NCBI GenBank assembly: GCA_003446295.1 | Contig: DMBB01000122.1 | Span: forward strand, 1 to 13,682 | Source of the DNA: Erysipelotrichaceae bacterium | GTDB taxonomy: Bacteria; Bacillota_I; Bacilli_A; Erysipelotrichales; Erysipelotrichaceae | DNA length: 13,682 bases | Reading direction: 5' to 3' | In this document: positions 6,755 through 13,596 of the stretch, one piece after another | How positions within the stretch are numbered: position 1 is the first letter of the stretch | Layout of the letters: each line of letters starts with the position of its first letter | Position numbers and translations under genes: made by a program | The notes under the pieces: generated by a model | The model's database searches: none | The model's input: the letters and a program-made list of their open reading frames with translations, nothing else | Told to the model about the DNA's origin: nothing

Positions 6755-7405
6755 TCAGTCCTCATTATTCTGTTTCAGCCGCGGCCTGTCTGTTTCTTTG
6801 CAGATATCCGTAAACGGACAGCGGTCGCATTCAGGGTTTCTGGCACGGCAGAGATATCTGCCGAAAAATATCATCTGGTGGTGTGTTTTGATCCACTTGT
6901 ACTTCGGGATCTTTCTGCACAGTTTCTTTTCAACTGCCAGGACGCTGTCTGTTTTGTCGGCCAGACCAAGGCGTTTGCTGATGCGTTCGACATGCGTATC
7001 GACAGCCAGTGCCGGTACACCATAGCATTCAGCCAGGATCACATTGGCGCATTTTCTTCCCACGCCCGGCAGGCTGACAAGGTCATCCATGTTGTCCGGT
7101 ACGTTGTCGTTAAAGCGTTCATGGATCCCTTCTGCCATGCCTTTGATGGACTTTGCCTTATTGCGGTACAGTCCCAGTGAGGCGATCAGGCGCTCGATCT
7201 CGGCAAGTTCTCCTGAAGCCAGTGATCCCGGATCCGGGAAGCGTTCAAAGAGCGCAGGTGTGACCCTGTTGACGGATGCGTCTGTGGTCTGTGCCGAGAG
7301 CACAACGGCCACAGCCAGTTCATAGTTGTTCTGATGATCCAGTTCGCATCTGGCGTCCGGAAACAGCTGATCAAGGCCTTCCAGTACTCTGTCAGCCCTT
7401 CTCAT
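6755..7405 (-). CDS. nth: Endonuclease III (DNA glycosylase/AP lyase)
   Basis: Nth removes oxidised pyrimidines from DNA and nicks the resulting abasic site. The 216-residue protein has the helix-hairpin-helix motif L-P-G-V-G-R-K with catalytic lysine K118, the catalytic aspartate in A-V-D-T-H (D136), and a complete 4Fe-4S loop C186-x6-C193-x2-C196-x5-C202. The early L-S-A-Q-T-T-D block (36-42) is also typical. The ATG at 7405 overlaps the dnaD stop codon in an ATGA junction and has GGGAGG 7 nt upstream. The pairing dnaD-nth is conserved in Firmicutes. All catalytic and cluster residues are intact, so a functional enzyme is expected. Confidence 0.97.
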   Translation of the reverse strand: MRRADRVLEGLDQLFPDARCELDHQNNYELAVAVVLSAQTTDASVNRVTPALFERFPDPGSLASGELAEIERLIASLGLYRNKAKSIKGMAEGIHERFNDNVPDNMDDLVSLPGVGRKCANVILAECYGVPALAVDTHVERISKRLGLADKTDSVLAVEKKLCRKIPKYKWIKTHHQMIFFGRYLCRARNPECDRCPFTDICKETDRPRLKQNNED

Positions 7406-7941
7406 GATTTGCCTCCCTCGATCATTTCAGCTGTATATCCCTTCTGGATCCATGCCTTCAGGATCCCTTCGATATACGCAAGACTCAGTTTCTGATAGAT
7501 GCTGGCCTGACGGAGCGCATAGATGATCAGCTTGCGGTCGATCGTTCTGTTCCAGTCGGAGATCTTCTGCATTTCCTGCTGGCTGAGCGGTCTGCCGAAT
7601 TCCGATTCGAATGTTTCAAACAGCGGAGAGTCGAGGACTCTCTGATATTTTGCTGTATCTGTTTCAAACAGTCCGTTCAGTGAAAAAGTCACTTTTCTGC
7701 TGGAAGCACGTATTTCAAGATAGCGTTTCGCACACAGTACGGAAACAGCTTTGTCTGTTTCATCGACTGACATTCCTGTCTTCCTGCTCAGAAGCTCGAT
7801 CGTGATCTCGACGTTGTTCTGATTGAAGAAATCGATCAGCAGCACCAGTACAGTCTCCTGTGCAGTCAGGCCGAGCATTTCGAGATGGTCAAGGATCCAG
7901 TCTCTGTGATTCACATATTTGTATTCATACCATTTGTTCAT
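7402..7941 (-). CDS. dnaD: DNA replication initiation protein DnaD
   Basis: DnaD is a Firmicute primosome component that helps DnaA and DnaB load the helicase at the origin and at restarting forks. The N-terminal half (about 1-95) fits the winged-helix DDBH1 oligomerisation domain; the C-terminal half has the DDBH2 signature, with FETFESEFGRPLS around 108-120 and the Y157-x3-I-L-x2-W164 motif that binds DNA. At 179 residues it is shorter than the 232 residues of B. subtilis DnaD, mainly because the basic C-terminal tail after the YxxxIxxxW motif is very short. I start at the ATG at 7941, with GGGAT about 7 nt upstream; an in-frame TTG at 7947 would add two residues. It overlaps nth by 4 bp. 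Position next to nth supports DnaD over the phage or DnaB paralogues. Confidence 0.92.
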   Translation of the reverse strand: MNKWYEYKYVNHRDWILDHLEMLGLTAQETVLVLLIDFFNQNNVEITIELLSRKTGMSVDETDKAVSVLCAKRYLEIRASSRKVTFSLNGLFETDTAKYQRVLDSPLFETFESEFGRPLSQQEMQKISDWNRTIDRKLIIYALRQASIYQKLSLAYIEGILKAWIQKGYTAEMIEGGKS

Positions 7942-7962
7942 ATTCAATCCCGTTTAAAATTT

Positions 7963-7991
7963 ATTATAACGGAAATTATTCAAATTGCATT
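7963..7991 (-). promoter_or_regulatory. Candidate dnaD operon promoter
   Basis: On the minus strand a perfect TATAAT lies at 7968-7963. The -35 position at 17 bp holds AATGCA, which is weak. Transcription would start near 7956, about 15 nt ahead of the dnaD ATG. Its -35 region coincides with that of the divergent promoter for the gene at 8027. Confidence 0.45.
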
Positions 7992-8014
7992 TACTATGAG
8001 GTTAATGCTAGAAT
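7985..8014 (+). promoter_or_regulatory. Candidate promoter of the thioredoxin-like gene
   Basis: TTGCAT (7985-7990) and TAGAAT (8009-8014) are 18 bp apart, and the -10 is extended by TGC directly upstream. The expected transcription start near 8021 is only about six bases from the ATG at 8027, which leaves no room for a ribosome binding site; a nearly leaderless mRNA is implied. Confidence 0.45.
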
Positions 8015-8026
8015 AATCACACTGTT

Positions 8027-8563
8027 ATGCTGAAACGTATCTTATACATTTTCAATACCCTGCTCGTGATCTGGAGCGCAGCATTTATCGGGTATATTAT
8101 ATTTGAACCGGAAGCACCGGATCAGACTGAGGTGCACGACTTTTTGAATTCGATCGTCAATTATGAAGCACTCAAAGATTACACGCTGAGTTCCGGTCCT
8201 TCCGCGATCCATTACTATTACTTCTGCAGCTTCGAGAATGATGACTGCAGATATCTGGAGAATACGATCATGAAGAGCACGGCAAGAAATACAGGCGTTG
8301 ATCTTCCGTCTCTGATCGAATACGTTGACATTACGGCTCTGGAACAGAAGCTGCAGACAAACAGACTCAAGTCAGAATGGAATATCGGAAGCTATCCTGC
8401 CTTCGTTGCCACACGAAACAATCAGGATCAGATCGAAGTACTGAACTCCCTGGAATGGGATCCGCAGTCACCGATCAGTGAAGCTGATCTGACGAAATGG
8501 CTGCTGCAGAATAACCTGTATCAGGGAGCGGAACCGGATACGATCGATAAACCGGCAAACTGA
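8027..8563 (+). CDS. Membrane-anchored thioredoxin-like protein, unrecognised family
   Basis: I do not recognise this 178-residue protein as a named family. Residues 4-26 form one hydrophobic segment after a basic start (MLKR), so it is probably anchored in the membrane with the rest outside; there is no lipobox cysteine. The soluble part resembles a thioredoxin fold: a strand IHYYYFCSF, then C67-x6-C74 at the head of a helix, a second strand IEYVDIT, and S-Y-P-A-F (P124) where thioredoxins have the cis-proline, followed by a strand and a last helix. The two cysteines are too far apart for a standard CxxC, so redox activity is uncertain. The ATG lacks any ribosome binding site and lies just after a candidate promoter. 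It stands alone between divergent dnaD and convergent rsfS and has its own terminator. The fold assignment is inference. Confidence 0.72.
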   Translation: MLKRILYIFNTLLVIWSAAFIGYIIFEPEAPDQTEVHDFLNSIVNYEALKDYTLSSGPSAIHYYYFCSFENDDCRYLENTIMKSTARNTGVDLPSLIEYVDITALEQKLQTNRLKSEWNIGSYPAFVATRNNQDQIEVLNSLEWDPQSPISEADLTKWLLQNNLYQGAEPDTIDKPAN

Positions 8564-8586
8564 GGAAGCATCGTGCTTCCTTTTTT
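8563..8586 (+). terminator. Terminator of the thioredoxin-like gene
   Basis: An 8-bp perfect stem (AGGAAGCA at 8563-8570 with TGCTTCCT at 8574-8581) with a TCG loop is followed by six T. The first base of the stem is the last base of the TGA stop codon. Confidence 0.92.
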
Positions 8587-8595
8587 GATGCATTC

Positions 8596-8616
8596 AAAAA
8601 GGACTCCGCAGAGTCC
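8596..8616 (-). terminator. Terminator of the parEC-yqeH-rsfS operon
   Basis: On the minus strand GGACTC and GAGTCC (8616-8611 and 8606-8601) form a 6-bp stem around TGCG and are followed by TTTTT (8600-8596). It begins 3 bp after the rsfS stop codon and faces the terminator of the opposing gene across about 10 bp. Confidence 0.9.
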
Positions 8617-8619
8617 CTG

Positions 8620-8958
8620 TTATTCACTGTATTCTTCGATCGGCAGGTCGCCCCAGAGATTTTCCAGTTTGTACTGCGATCTGGCTTCTTCCGTAAAGAT
8701 GTGCACGATCACTTCATTGAGATCCACAAGGATCCATGAGCTTCCTTCCGCACCTTCTCTGGTACGGAGCGGGAAGCCTGCTTTCTGTGCAGCATCGGCG
8801 ACCTCATCTGCGAGGCTGTCCGCATGGCGGAGATTCCTGGCTGTTGCGACAACAAACCAGTCCGTGAACGGGTTGACGCCTCTCATATCGATCACGGAAA
8901 TGTGTTCGGCAAGTTTTTCACTCAGGGTGTGTTCGATTAACTTCAGCAGATCAGACAT
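8620..8958 (-). CDS. rsfS: Ribosomal silencing factor RsfS
   Basis: RsfS (YbeB/YqeL, Iojap family) binds ribosomal protein uL14 on the 50S subunit and blocks joining with 30S when nutrients are short. The 112-residue protein matches the family length. It shows the central D-W-F-V-V-A-T segment (33-39), the A-D-x-L-A-D-E-V helix, and the C-terminal signature V-I-V-H-I-F-T-E-E-A-R-x-x-Y-x-L-E-x-L-W (83-102). The ATG at 8958 has GGAGGG 6 nt upstream and overlaps the yqeK fusion gene by 8 bp. It is the last gene of the operon, in the same order as yqeI-nadD-yqeK-yqeL in B. subtilis; the following methyltransferase gene yqeM of that cluster is missing here. Confidence 0.95.
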   Translation of the reverse strand: MSDLLKLIEHTLSEKLAEHISVIDMRGVNPFTDWFVVATARNLRHADSLADEVADAAQKAGFPLRTREGAEGSSWILVDLNEVIVHIFTEEARSQYKLENLWGDLPIEEYSE

Positions 8959-9763
8959 TCAGTCCCTCCTTTTCACGCATATACTGCTTTGATTCCGCAA
9001 GAACAAGCTCTGCTCCCTTTTTCAGATCCTGTCTGCTTAATTCCATTTCCTTTGATGCATCATATCCTCTGGACGGTTCGATCTTATCGGCAATGTACAG
9101 GATCCTGTCAAGATCTCCTGTACCGTCCGCAAGCGTATGATGCCTGATGGCTTCCAGTATCTTATGATCACGCAGTCCCAGATAATGATACAGGTATACA
9201 GGCGCTGTATAGCTGTGCCATACCTTCGGGCTGTATTCCATCATTTCCGGTGTGTATACCTTCATGATCTTTCCGTTTGCTTCATCACTGAAGCCTTTTG
9301 TCATGTCGTGCATCATGCCTGCCCGCCATGCCTGATCAGCGTCCATACCATGTGCTTCAGCCAGCTGCCGGCATACCATGGCGACTGACCTGCTGTGGGC
9401 TGCACGATGCGGGCTGCACAGATGGTTCAGTGTTTCGCTCAGGTACGGTCCTTCTTCGATCAGTATTTTCTTGATGCCCGGTGCAGCCAGGTCATACCTT
9501 CCCTGCCGTACCGTCACTTCCGATCTGCTGTTCAGCGGAATCATGTTTTCCGGGCAGTCACTGCCTTCATACAGCTCCAGTCTGCGCCACGGTCTGATGG
9601 CGAGCTTCAGCATGCGGATCCGCTCCCTGCGGGGCAGGATCCCTTCTTCTGATGCATACAGATATATTTTTCTGAATCCGTTGACTTTCGCCGCATTCAG
9701 CAGACGTCTGATCTCCTCATGGGTGACCGGATCAAACGGTGCGCTTACAATACATGTCTTCAT
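8951..9763 (-). CDS. yqeK: Degenerate NadD-like domain fused to YqeK HD phosphatase
   Basis: This 270-residue protein joins two neighbours of the usual nadD-yqeK pair. Residues 1-115 resemble a cut-down nicotinate-mononucleotide adenylyltransferase: it starts I-V-S-A-P-F-D-P-V-T-H-E-E, where active enzymes have G-G-x-F-D-P-x-H-x-G-H, so the glycine and the second histidine of the signature are replaced by E16 and E17. The central Rossmann part of about 80 residues is absent; only a relic of the C-terminal end (SRSEVTVRQG to EEGPYL) is left. Residues 116-270 form an HD domain of the YqeK type, which hydrolyses Ap4A symmetrically: H123, H152-D153, H183, H208/H209 and D226 (IADKIEPSRG) are the expected metal ligands. 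The ATG overlaps the yhbY stop (ATGA) without a clear ribosome binding site. Phosphatase activity is likely; NAD synthesis by this protein is unlikely. Confidence 0.88.
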   Translation of the reverse strand: MKTCIVSAPFDPVTHEEIRRLLNAAKVNGFRKIYLYASEEGILPRRERIRMLKLAIRPWRRLELYEGSDCPENMIPLNSRSEVTVRQGRYDLAAPGIKKILIEEGPYLSETLNHLCSPHRAAHSRSVAMVCRQLAEAHGMDADQAWRAGMMHDMTKGFSDEANGKIMKVYTPEMMEYSPKVWHSYTAPVYLYHYLGLRDHKILEAIRHHTLADGTGDLDRILYIADKIEPSRGYDASKEMELSRQDLKKGAELVLAESKQYMREKEGLNV

Positions 9764-10047
9764 GGCAGAACGATCTTATGTTCACGGCTTCTGCGGTAAA
9801 GGATCAGTGTTCTGCCGATGATCTGAACGATCTCGCTGCGCGTGTTCATTGCCAGATCAAACGCCAGTTCCTTCGTGTCTTCCGGTGCGGTCTTAAGGAT
9901 CCTGATCTTGATCAGTTCTCTGGCTTCCAGCGCTTTATCTACTGTATCGATCAGGTTATCGCTGAGTGCTTCCTTGCCGATCTGAAAGATTGCCGGCTGC
10001 GTCTCGGCAAGAGAACGCAGGTAACGTTTCTGTTTTCCTGTGAGCAT
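9760..10047 (-). CDS. yhbY: RNA-binding protein YhbY/YqeI (CRM domain)
   Basis: A 95-residue single CRM (CRS1-YhbY) domain protein. In other bacteria it associates with pre-50S ribosomal particles and is thought to help assembly of the large subunit. The start MLTGKQKRYLRSLA, the block A-L-E-A-R-E-L-I-K-I (38-47) and the end V-Q-I-I-G-R-T-L-I-L-Y-R (73-84) match B. subtilis YqeI closely. The RNA-binding loop, usually GKxG, reads G24-K-E-A27, so the second glycine is missing. The gene begins one base after the yqeH stop codon, with only a weak AAGG upstream, and its own stop overlaps the nadD/yqeK start; translation therefore probably depends on coupling within the operon. Confidence 0.94.
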   Translation of the reverse strand: MLTGKQKRYLRSLAETQPAIFQIGKEALSDNLIDTVDKALEARELIKIRILKTAPEDTKELAFDLAMNTRSEIVQIIGRTLILYRRSREHKIVLP

Positions 10048-10048
10048 A

Positions 10049-11095
10049 TTACAGCATTGCCTTTCTGAATGTTACATTCACATGTTCAGGTGCTTTCGTG
10101 GTGATCGTTCCGACCTGCCCGCTGATGCTTGCCCAGCCAAGACCGTCCACGACCACATCCACTTTATCAAGATCCTTGCGGATGGTCATCGTACGGAACG
10201 CGTTGTTCACCGGGACCGGTGAAAACAGTTTTCCGTAATGCTTTTCCCAGAGCTCGTCCGCTGCAGATGCTTTGGAGCGGTGCAGGTTCAGACGGCTTCC
10301 GATATACCACACGCATGTTGCGTGATCGCATCCCTTCAGGTCCAGACGGAACAGTCCGCCGACGGCGAATGACTGATCGCCTCTGAGCTGGAAGATCTGC
10401 GGTTTGATGGTTGTGAACGGAAGGATCGTTTTGAGATCTGCTTCATTGACCTGCATCAGCAGGCTGTTTTCGATCTCAATGCCTGGTGTGTCGATATAGG
10501 TCACGCCGTCGATCTCAATCCGGTTGAGTGCCAGAGTCGTTCCGGGATACCGGCTGCTTGCAAGGATCTCCTGTCCGGCAAGATGATTCAGCAGTGTGCT
10601 CTTGCCGGCGTTGGCTCTGCCCATGACGATCACATCACGGCCGTTTCTCAGCATATTTACAGCATCCTTGACTTCCCGGATCCCGTCATTGTCCTTGCTG
10701 GTCATGATCAGGCCTTTGATATGGATGCCAAGCTCCTTCAGTCTCGAAAATACAAATCTTGCGATCTTTTCATGGCTCAGTGTATCCGGCAGAATATCGC
10801 GTTTGGAGCAGACCATAATGATGTCCCTATCTCCGATCTTTCTGGTAAGACCAGGGATCATGCCTGCTTCAAAGTCAAACAGATCGACCACCCACAGTAC
10901 CAGCGCATCTCTGGCAGCGATCTCGTTCAATACCATATCGGGGTCGATGCCCGTGCGCATGGATACCGTCAGATCATCATAGTGGATCAGACGGAAACAT
11001 CTGCGGCAGTATTCAGCATCGGTCTTCGGTGTGTATCCTGCCTGATCCGGAAATTCATTTTGCAGCACGGCGCCGCAGCCTTTGCATATCGTCAT
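10049..11095 (-). CDS. yqeH: Ribosome biogenesis GTPase YqeH
   Basis: YqeH is a circularly permuted GTPase required for assembly of the 30S subunit in Firmicutes. The 348-residue protein begins with a zinc finger (C4-x2-C7 and C30-x2-C33). The G motifs follow in permuted order: G4 as S97-K-R-D100 (usually NKxD), a G5-like M-T-S-K at 131-134, G1 (Walker A) G-R-A-N-A-G-K-S at 159-166, G2 P-G-T-T at 184-187 and G3 D-T-P-G at 202-205. The C-terminal third contains the second treble-clef-like and RNA-binding region seen in the family. The ATG at 11095 has AAGGAGG about 7 nt upstream and overlaps the parC stop in an ATGA junction. The order yqeH-yhbY-nadD/yqeK-rsfS is the conserved Firmicute cluster, without aroE between yqeH and yhbY. 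Confidence 0.96.
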   Translation of the reverse strand: MTICKGCGAVLQNEFPDQAGYTPKTDAEYCRRCFRLIHYDDLTVSMRTGIDPDMVLNEIAARDALVLWVVDLFDFEAGMIPGLTRKIGDRDIIMVCSKRDILPDTLSHEKIARFVFSRLKELGIHIKGLIMTSKDNDGIREVKDAVNMLRNGRDVIVMGRANAGKSTLLNHLAGQEILASSRYPGTTLALNRIEIDGVTYIDTPGIEIENSLLMQVNEADLKTILPFTTIKPQIFQLRGDQSFAVGGLFRLDLKGCDHATCVWYIGSRLNLHRSKASAADELWEKHYGKLFSPVPVNNAFRTMTIRKDLDKVDVVVDGLGWASISGQVGTITTKAPEHVNVTFRKAML

Positions 11096-13596
11096 GATCT
11101 GCCTCCTTCGTCAAACAGAGAGATCCTTTCCACTTCATCGTGAACTTCTTCAGCGCCTTCCGGACGGTCCATGATGCGGCATTCTTCAATGCCTCTGACA
11201 AGATACCACTGCGGGCTGAGTTCAGCCGGCGTGCTGAATGCGGTATCCGTCGTCTTCAGCGGCACATCGCTTCCGTGCAGCTGTTTCAGGCCGTTGTCCA
11301 TCAGTACGATCTCATCATACGGTGTGATGCCTTGTGCCCATGTGAGAACAGCAGGATTGGATTTGATCTTCTTGCAGATCTGATTGCCCTTGGCAGGTCT
11401 TCCGACCATCGGGATCTCATCCAGTCTGACGCGCTTCATCTGGCCGTTTGCACACATATAGAGCACTGCCGGTGTATCGGCATTGACCGCACAGGCAGAC
11501 ACAAGCTCATCGTTCTTTGCCAGATTCTGTGCCTTGACGCCTCTAGCCCTGACGCCCATGGATGGGATCTCGCTTACAGGATAGCGGCATGACAGACCAT
11601 CGCGCGTAACCAGTACGACCTGCTGGTCTTCATATGCGACAAACGCCTTCAGCAGTGTTCCGCCGCTGATATTCATCGCCGGCATAACGCGGCTGTTCCG
11701 CTGTACTTCAAACAGACTGACTTCACTCTTTTTGATCTGTCCGTTTGAAGTCACGGTAATGATCCATGCGTATGTATCAAAGCTGCGTACAAGCACAGCA
11801 CTTCTGACTTTATCATCACCCTCGATGCGGGTGTGCTTGTTCAGATGCGAGCCGATATCCTTCCACTTGCAGTCATCCATCTGCCAGACAGGCAGATATG
11901 CATAATTGCCCTTGGATGTGAACAGCAGCAGTTTGTCGACAGTATCACACTCGATCACGCCGATCAGCTCATCGCCCTCTTTCAGGCCGGTAGCTGTACC
12001 GGCGCTTGCTGTATAGGAACGCATGGAAACACGCTTGACATAGCCGTCGCGGCTGATCGTCACTGCTACATGTTCATTGGTGATCATGGAAGTCTTATCG
12101 ATCGTGATATCCGCCACTTCGTCTTCGATCTTTGTGCGCCTGTCATCTCCGTATTCTTCTCTGACAGCACGGAGTTCCTTGACGATGACCGAACGCAGTA
12201 CATTCGGATTATCGAGGATCGACTGGATCTCTTCGATCTTGTTGACGAGTTCGGCAAATTCATTCCGAAGCATCACGATATCCGTATTGGACAGTCTGTA
12301 AAGACGCAGGGAAACGATCGCTTCAGCCTGCGGTTCATCAAATCCGAATTCCTTCATCAGGTTCTTCTTTGAGTCTGCCTTGTCCTTGGAAGCACGGATG
12401 ATGGCGATGACCTGGTCCAGTACCGATACAGCCTTCATCAGGCCTTCGATCACATGGCATCTCGCTTCCATCCTTGCCAGTTCATACTTTGATCTTCTGA
12501 TCACGACTTCCTTGCGGAAATCAATAAACGCATCGATCAGTCCGAGCAGGCCTACCTGTACCGGACGCTTATCAATGATCGTAACGTTGTTGTAGCTGTA
12601 ATAGATCTGCAGATCCGTATTCTTATAGAAGTAGTTCAGGATCATCTGGGCATCTGCTTCCTTGCGCAGATCGACCGTGATCCTCAAACCGTTTCTGTCC
12701 GATTCATCACGTACATCCAGGATGCCGTCGATATCCTTGTTGATGCGGATCTCATCCATCTTGCGCACCAGTTCGCTTTTGACCACCTCATAAGGGATCT
12801 CGGTGATCACGATCTGCTGAATGGATTTTGCGTCAACGATCTCTGCCTTTCCACGGACAACGATCCTGCCCTTGCCTGTCTCAAACGCATCATGGATGCC
12901 CTGGGCACCCTGTACGATGCCGCCTGTCGGGAAGTCCGGTCCCTGAATGAATTCCATGACATTGTCAAGCGAGCATTCCGGATTGTTCAGGCGGAAGATC
13001 GTTGCGTCAACGACTTCCCGGAGATTATGCGGGGGCATGTTTGTGGCATAGCCTGCCGCAATACCATTGGCTCCGTTTACCAGCATGACGGGGAAAGGTA
13101 CCGGCAGCACTGTCGGTTCTGTTTCCGTGTCATCAAAGTTCGGAGCGAATTCTACCGTATCCTTATCCAGGTCGTCTTCCATGACCTGCGTGACTTTGGC
13201 AAGCCTGACTTCCGTATAACGCATCGCAGCAGCCGGGTCATCGTCGATGGAACCGTTGTTGCCGTGCATATCGATCATCGGCAGTCTGACCTTCCAGTCC
13301 TGGGACATACGCACCATGGCGTCATAAACAGATGTATCACCATGGGGATGATAATTACCGATGACAAGACCGACCGTCTTGGCTGATTTGCGGTAAGCAT
13401 GGTCCCATGTGTTTCCGTCATGATACATTGCATAGAGAATACGTCTCTGAACAGGCTTCAGACCATCGCGCGCATCAGGAAGCGCACGTTCCTGAATAAT
13501 GTATTTTGCGTACCGCCCGAAGCGGTCACCCATAATATCTTCCAGCAGCGCGGGAATATATTTGGTATTGTCTTCCAGTTGTTTTTTCTTTGCCAT
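11092..13596 (-). CDS. parC: DNA topoisomerase IV subunit A
   Basis: ParC is the DNA-cleaving subunit of topoisomerase IV, which unlinks replicated chromosomes. The 834-residue product begins with the conserved ALPDARDGLKPVQRRILYAM region (38-57, given as the family signature), and has the catalytic tyrosine in A-M-R-Y-T-E (Y127). The quinolone-binding helix reads H-P-H-G-D-T-S-V-Y-D, with T88 where many ParC proteins have serine and D92 at the acidic position. The tower and coiled-coil regions run to about 500, followed by the beta-pinwheel domain with ParC-type blades (S-K-G-N-Y-A-Y-L-P and W-K-D-I-G), rather than the QRRGGKG box of GyrA. Together with the upstream parE end this favours ParC over GyrA. 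The ATG at 13596 overlaps the parE stop by one base; it lies at the head of a run of tightly packed ribosome-assembly genes. Confidence 0.95.
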   Translation of the reverse strand: MAKKKQLEDNTKYIPALLEDIMGDRFGRYAKYIIQERALPDARDGLKPVQRRILYAMYHDGNTWDHAYRKSAKTVGLVIGNYHPHGDTSVYDAMVRMSQDWKVRLPMIDMHGNNGSIDDDPAAAMRYTEVRLAKVTQVMEDDLDKDTVEFAPNFDDTETEPTVLPVPFPVMLVNGANGIAAGYATNMPPHNLREVVDATIFRLNNPECSLDNVMEFIQGPDFPTGGIVQGAQGIHDAFETGKGRIVVRGKAEIVDAKSIQQIVITEIPYEVVKSELVRKMDEIRINKDIDGILDVRDESDRNGLRITVDLRKEADAQMILNYFYKNTDLQIYYSYNNVTIIDKRPVQVGLLGLIDAFIDFRKEVVIRRSKYELARMEARCHVIEGLMKAVSVLDQVIAIIRASKDKADSKKNLMKEFGFDEPQAEAIVSLRLYRLSNTDIVMLRNEFAELVNKIEEIQSILDNPNVLRSVIVKELRAVREEYGDDRRTKIEDEVADITIDKTSMITNEHVAVTISRDGYVKRVSMRSYTASAGTATGLKEGDELIGVIECDTVDKLLLFTSKGNYAYLPVWQMDDCKWKDIGSHLNKHTRIEGDDKVRSAVLVRSFDTYAWIITVTSNGQIKKSEVSLFEVQRNSRVMPAMNISGGTLLKAFVAYEDQQVVLVTRDGLSCRYPVSEIPSMGVRARGVKAQNLAKNDELVSACAVNADTPAVLYMCANGQMKRVRLDEIPMVGRPAKGNQICKKIKSNPAVLTWAQGITPYDEIVLMDNGLKQLHGSDVPLKTTDTAFSTPAELSPQWYLVRGIEECRIMDRPEGAEEVHDEVERISLFDEGGRS

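Noticed and set aside
11833..12372. A 179-codon open frame on the plus strand inside parC
   Set aside because: It is antisense to the conserved parC gene and resembles no protein family.
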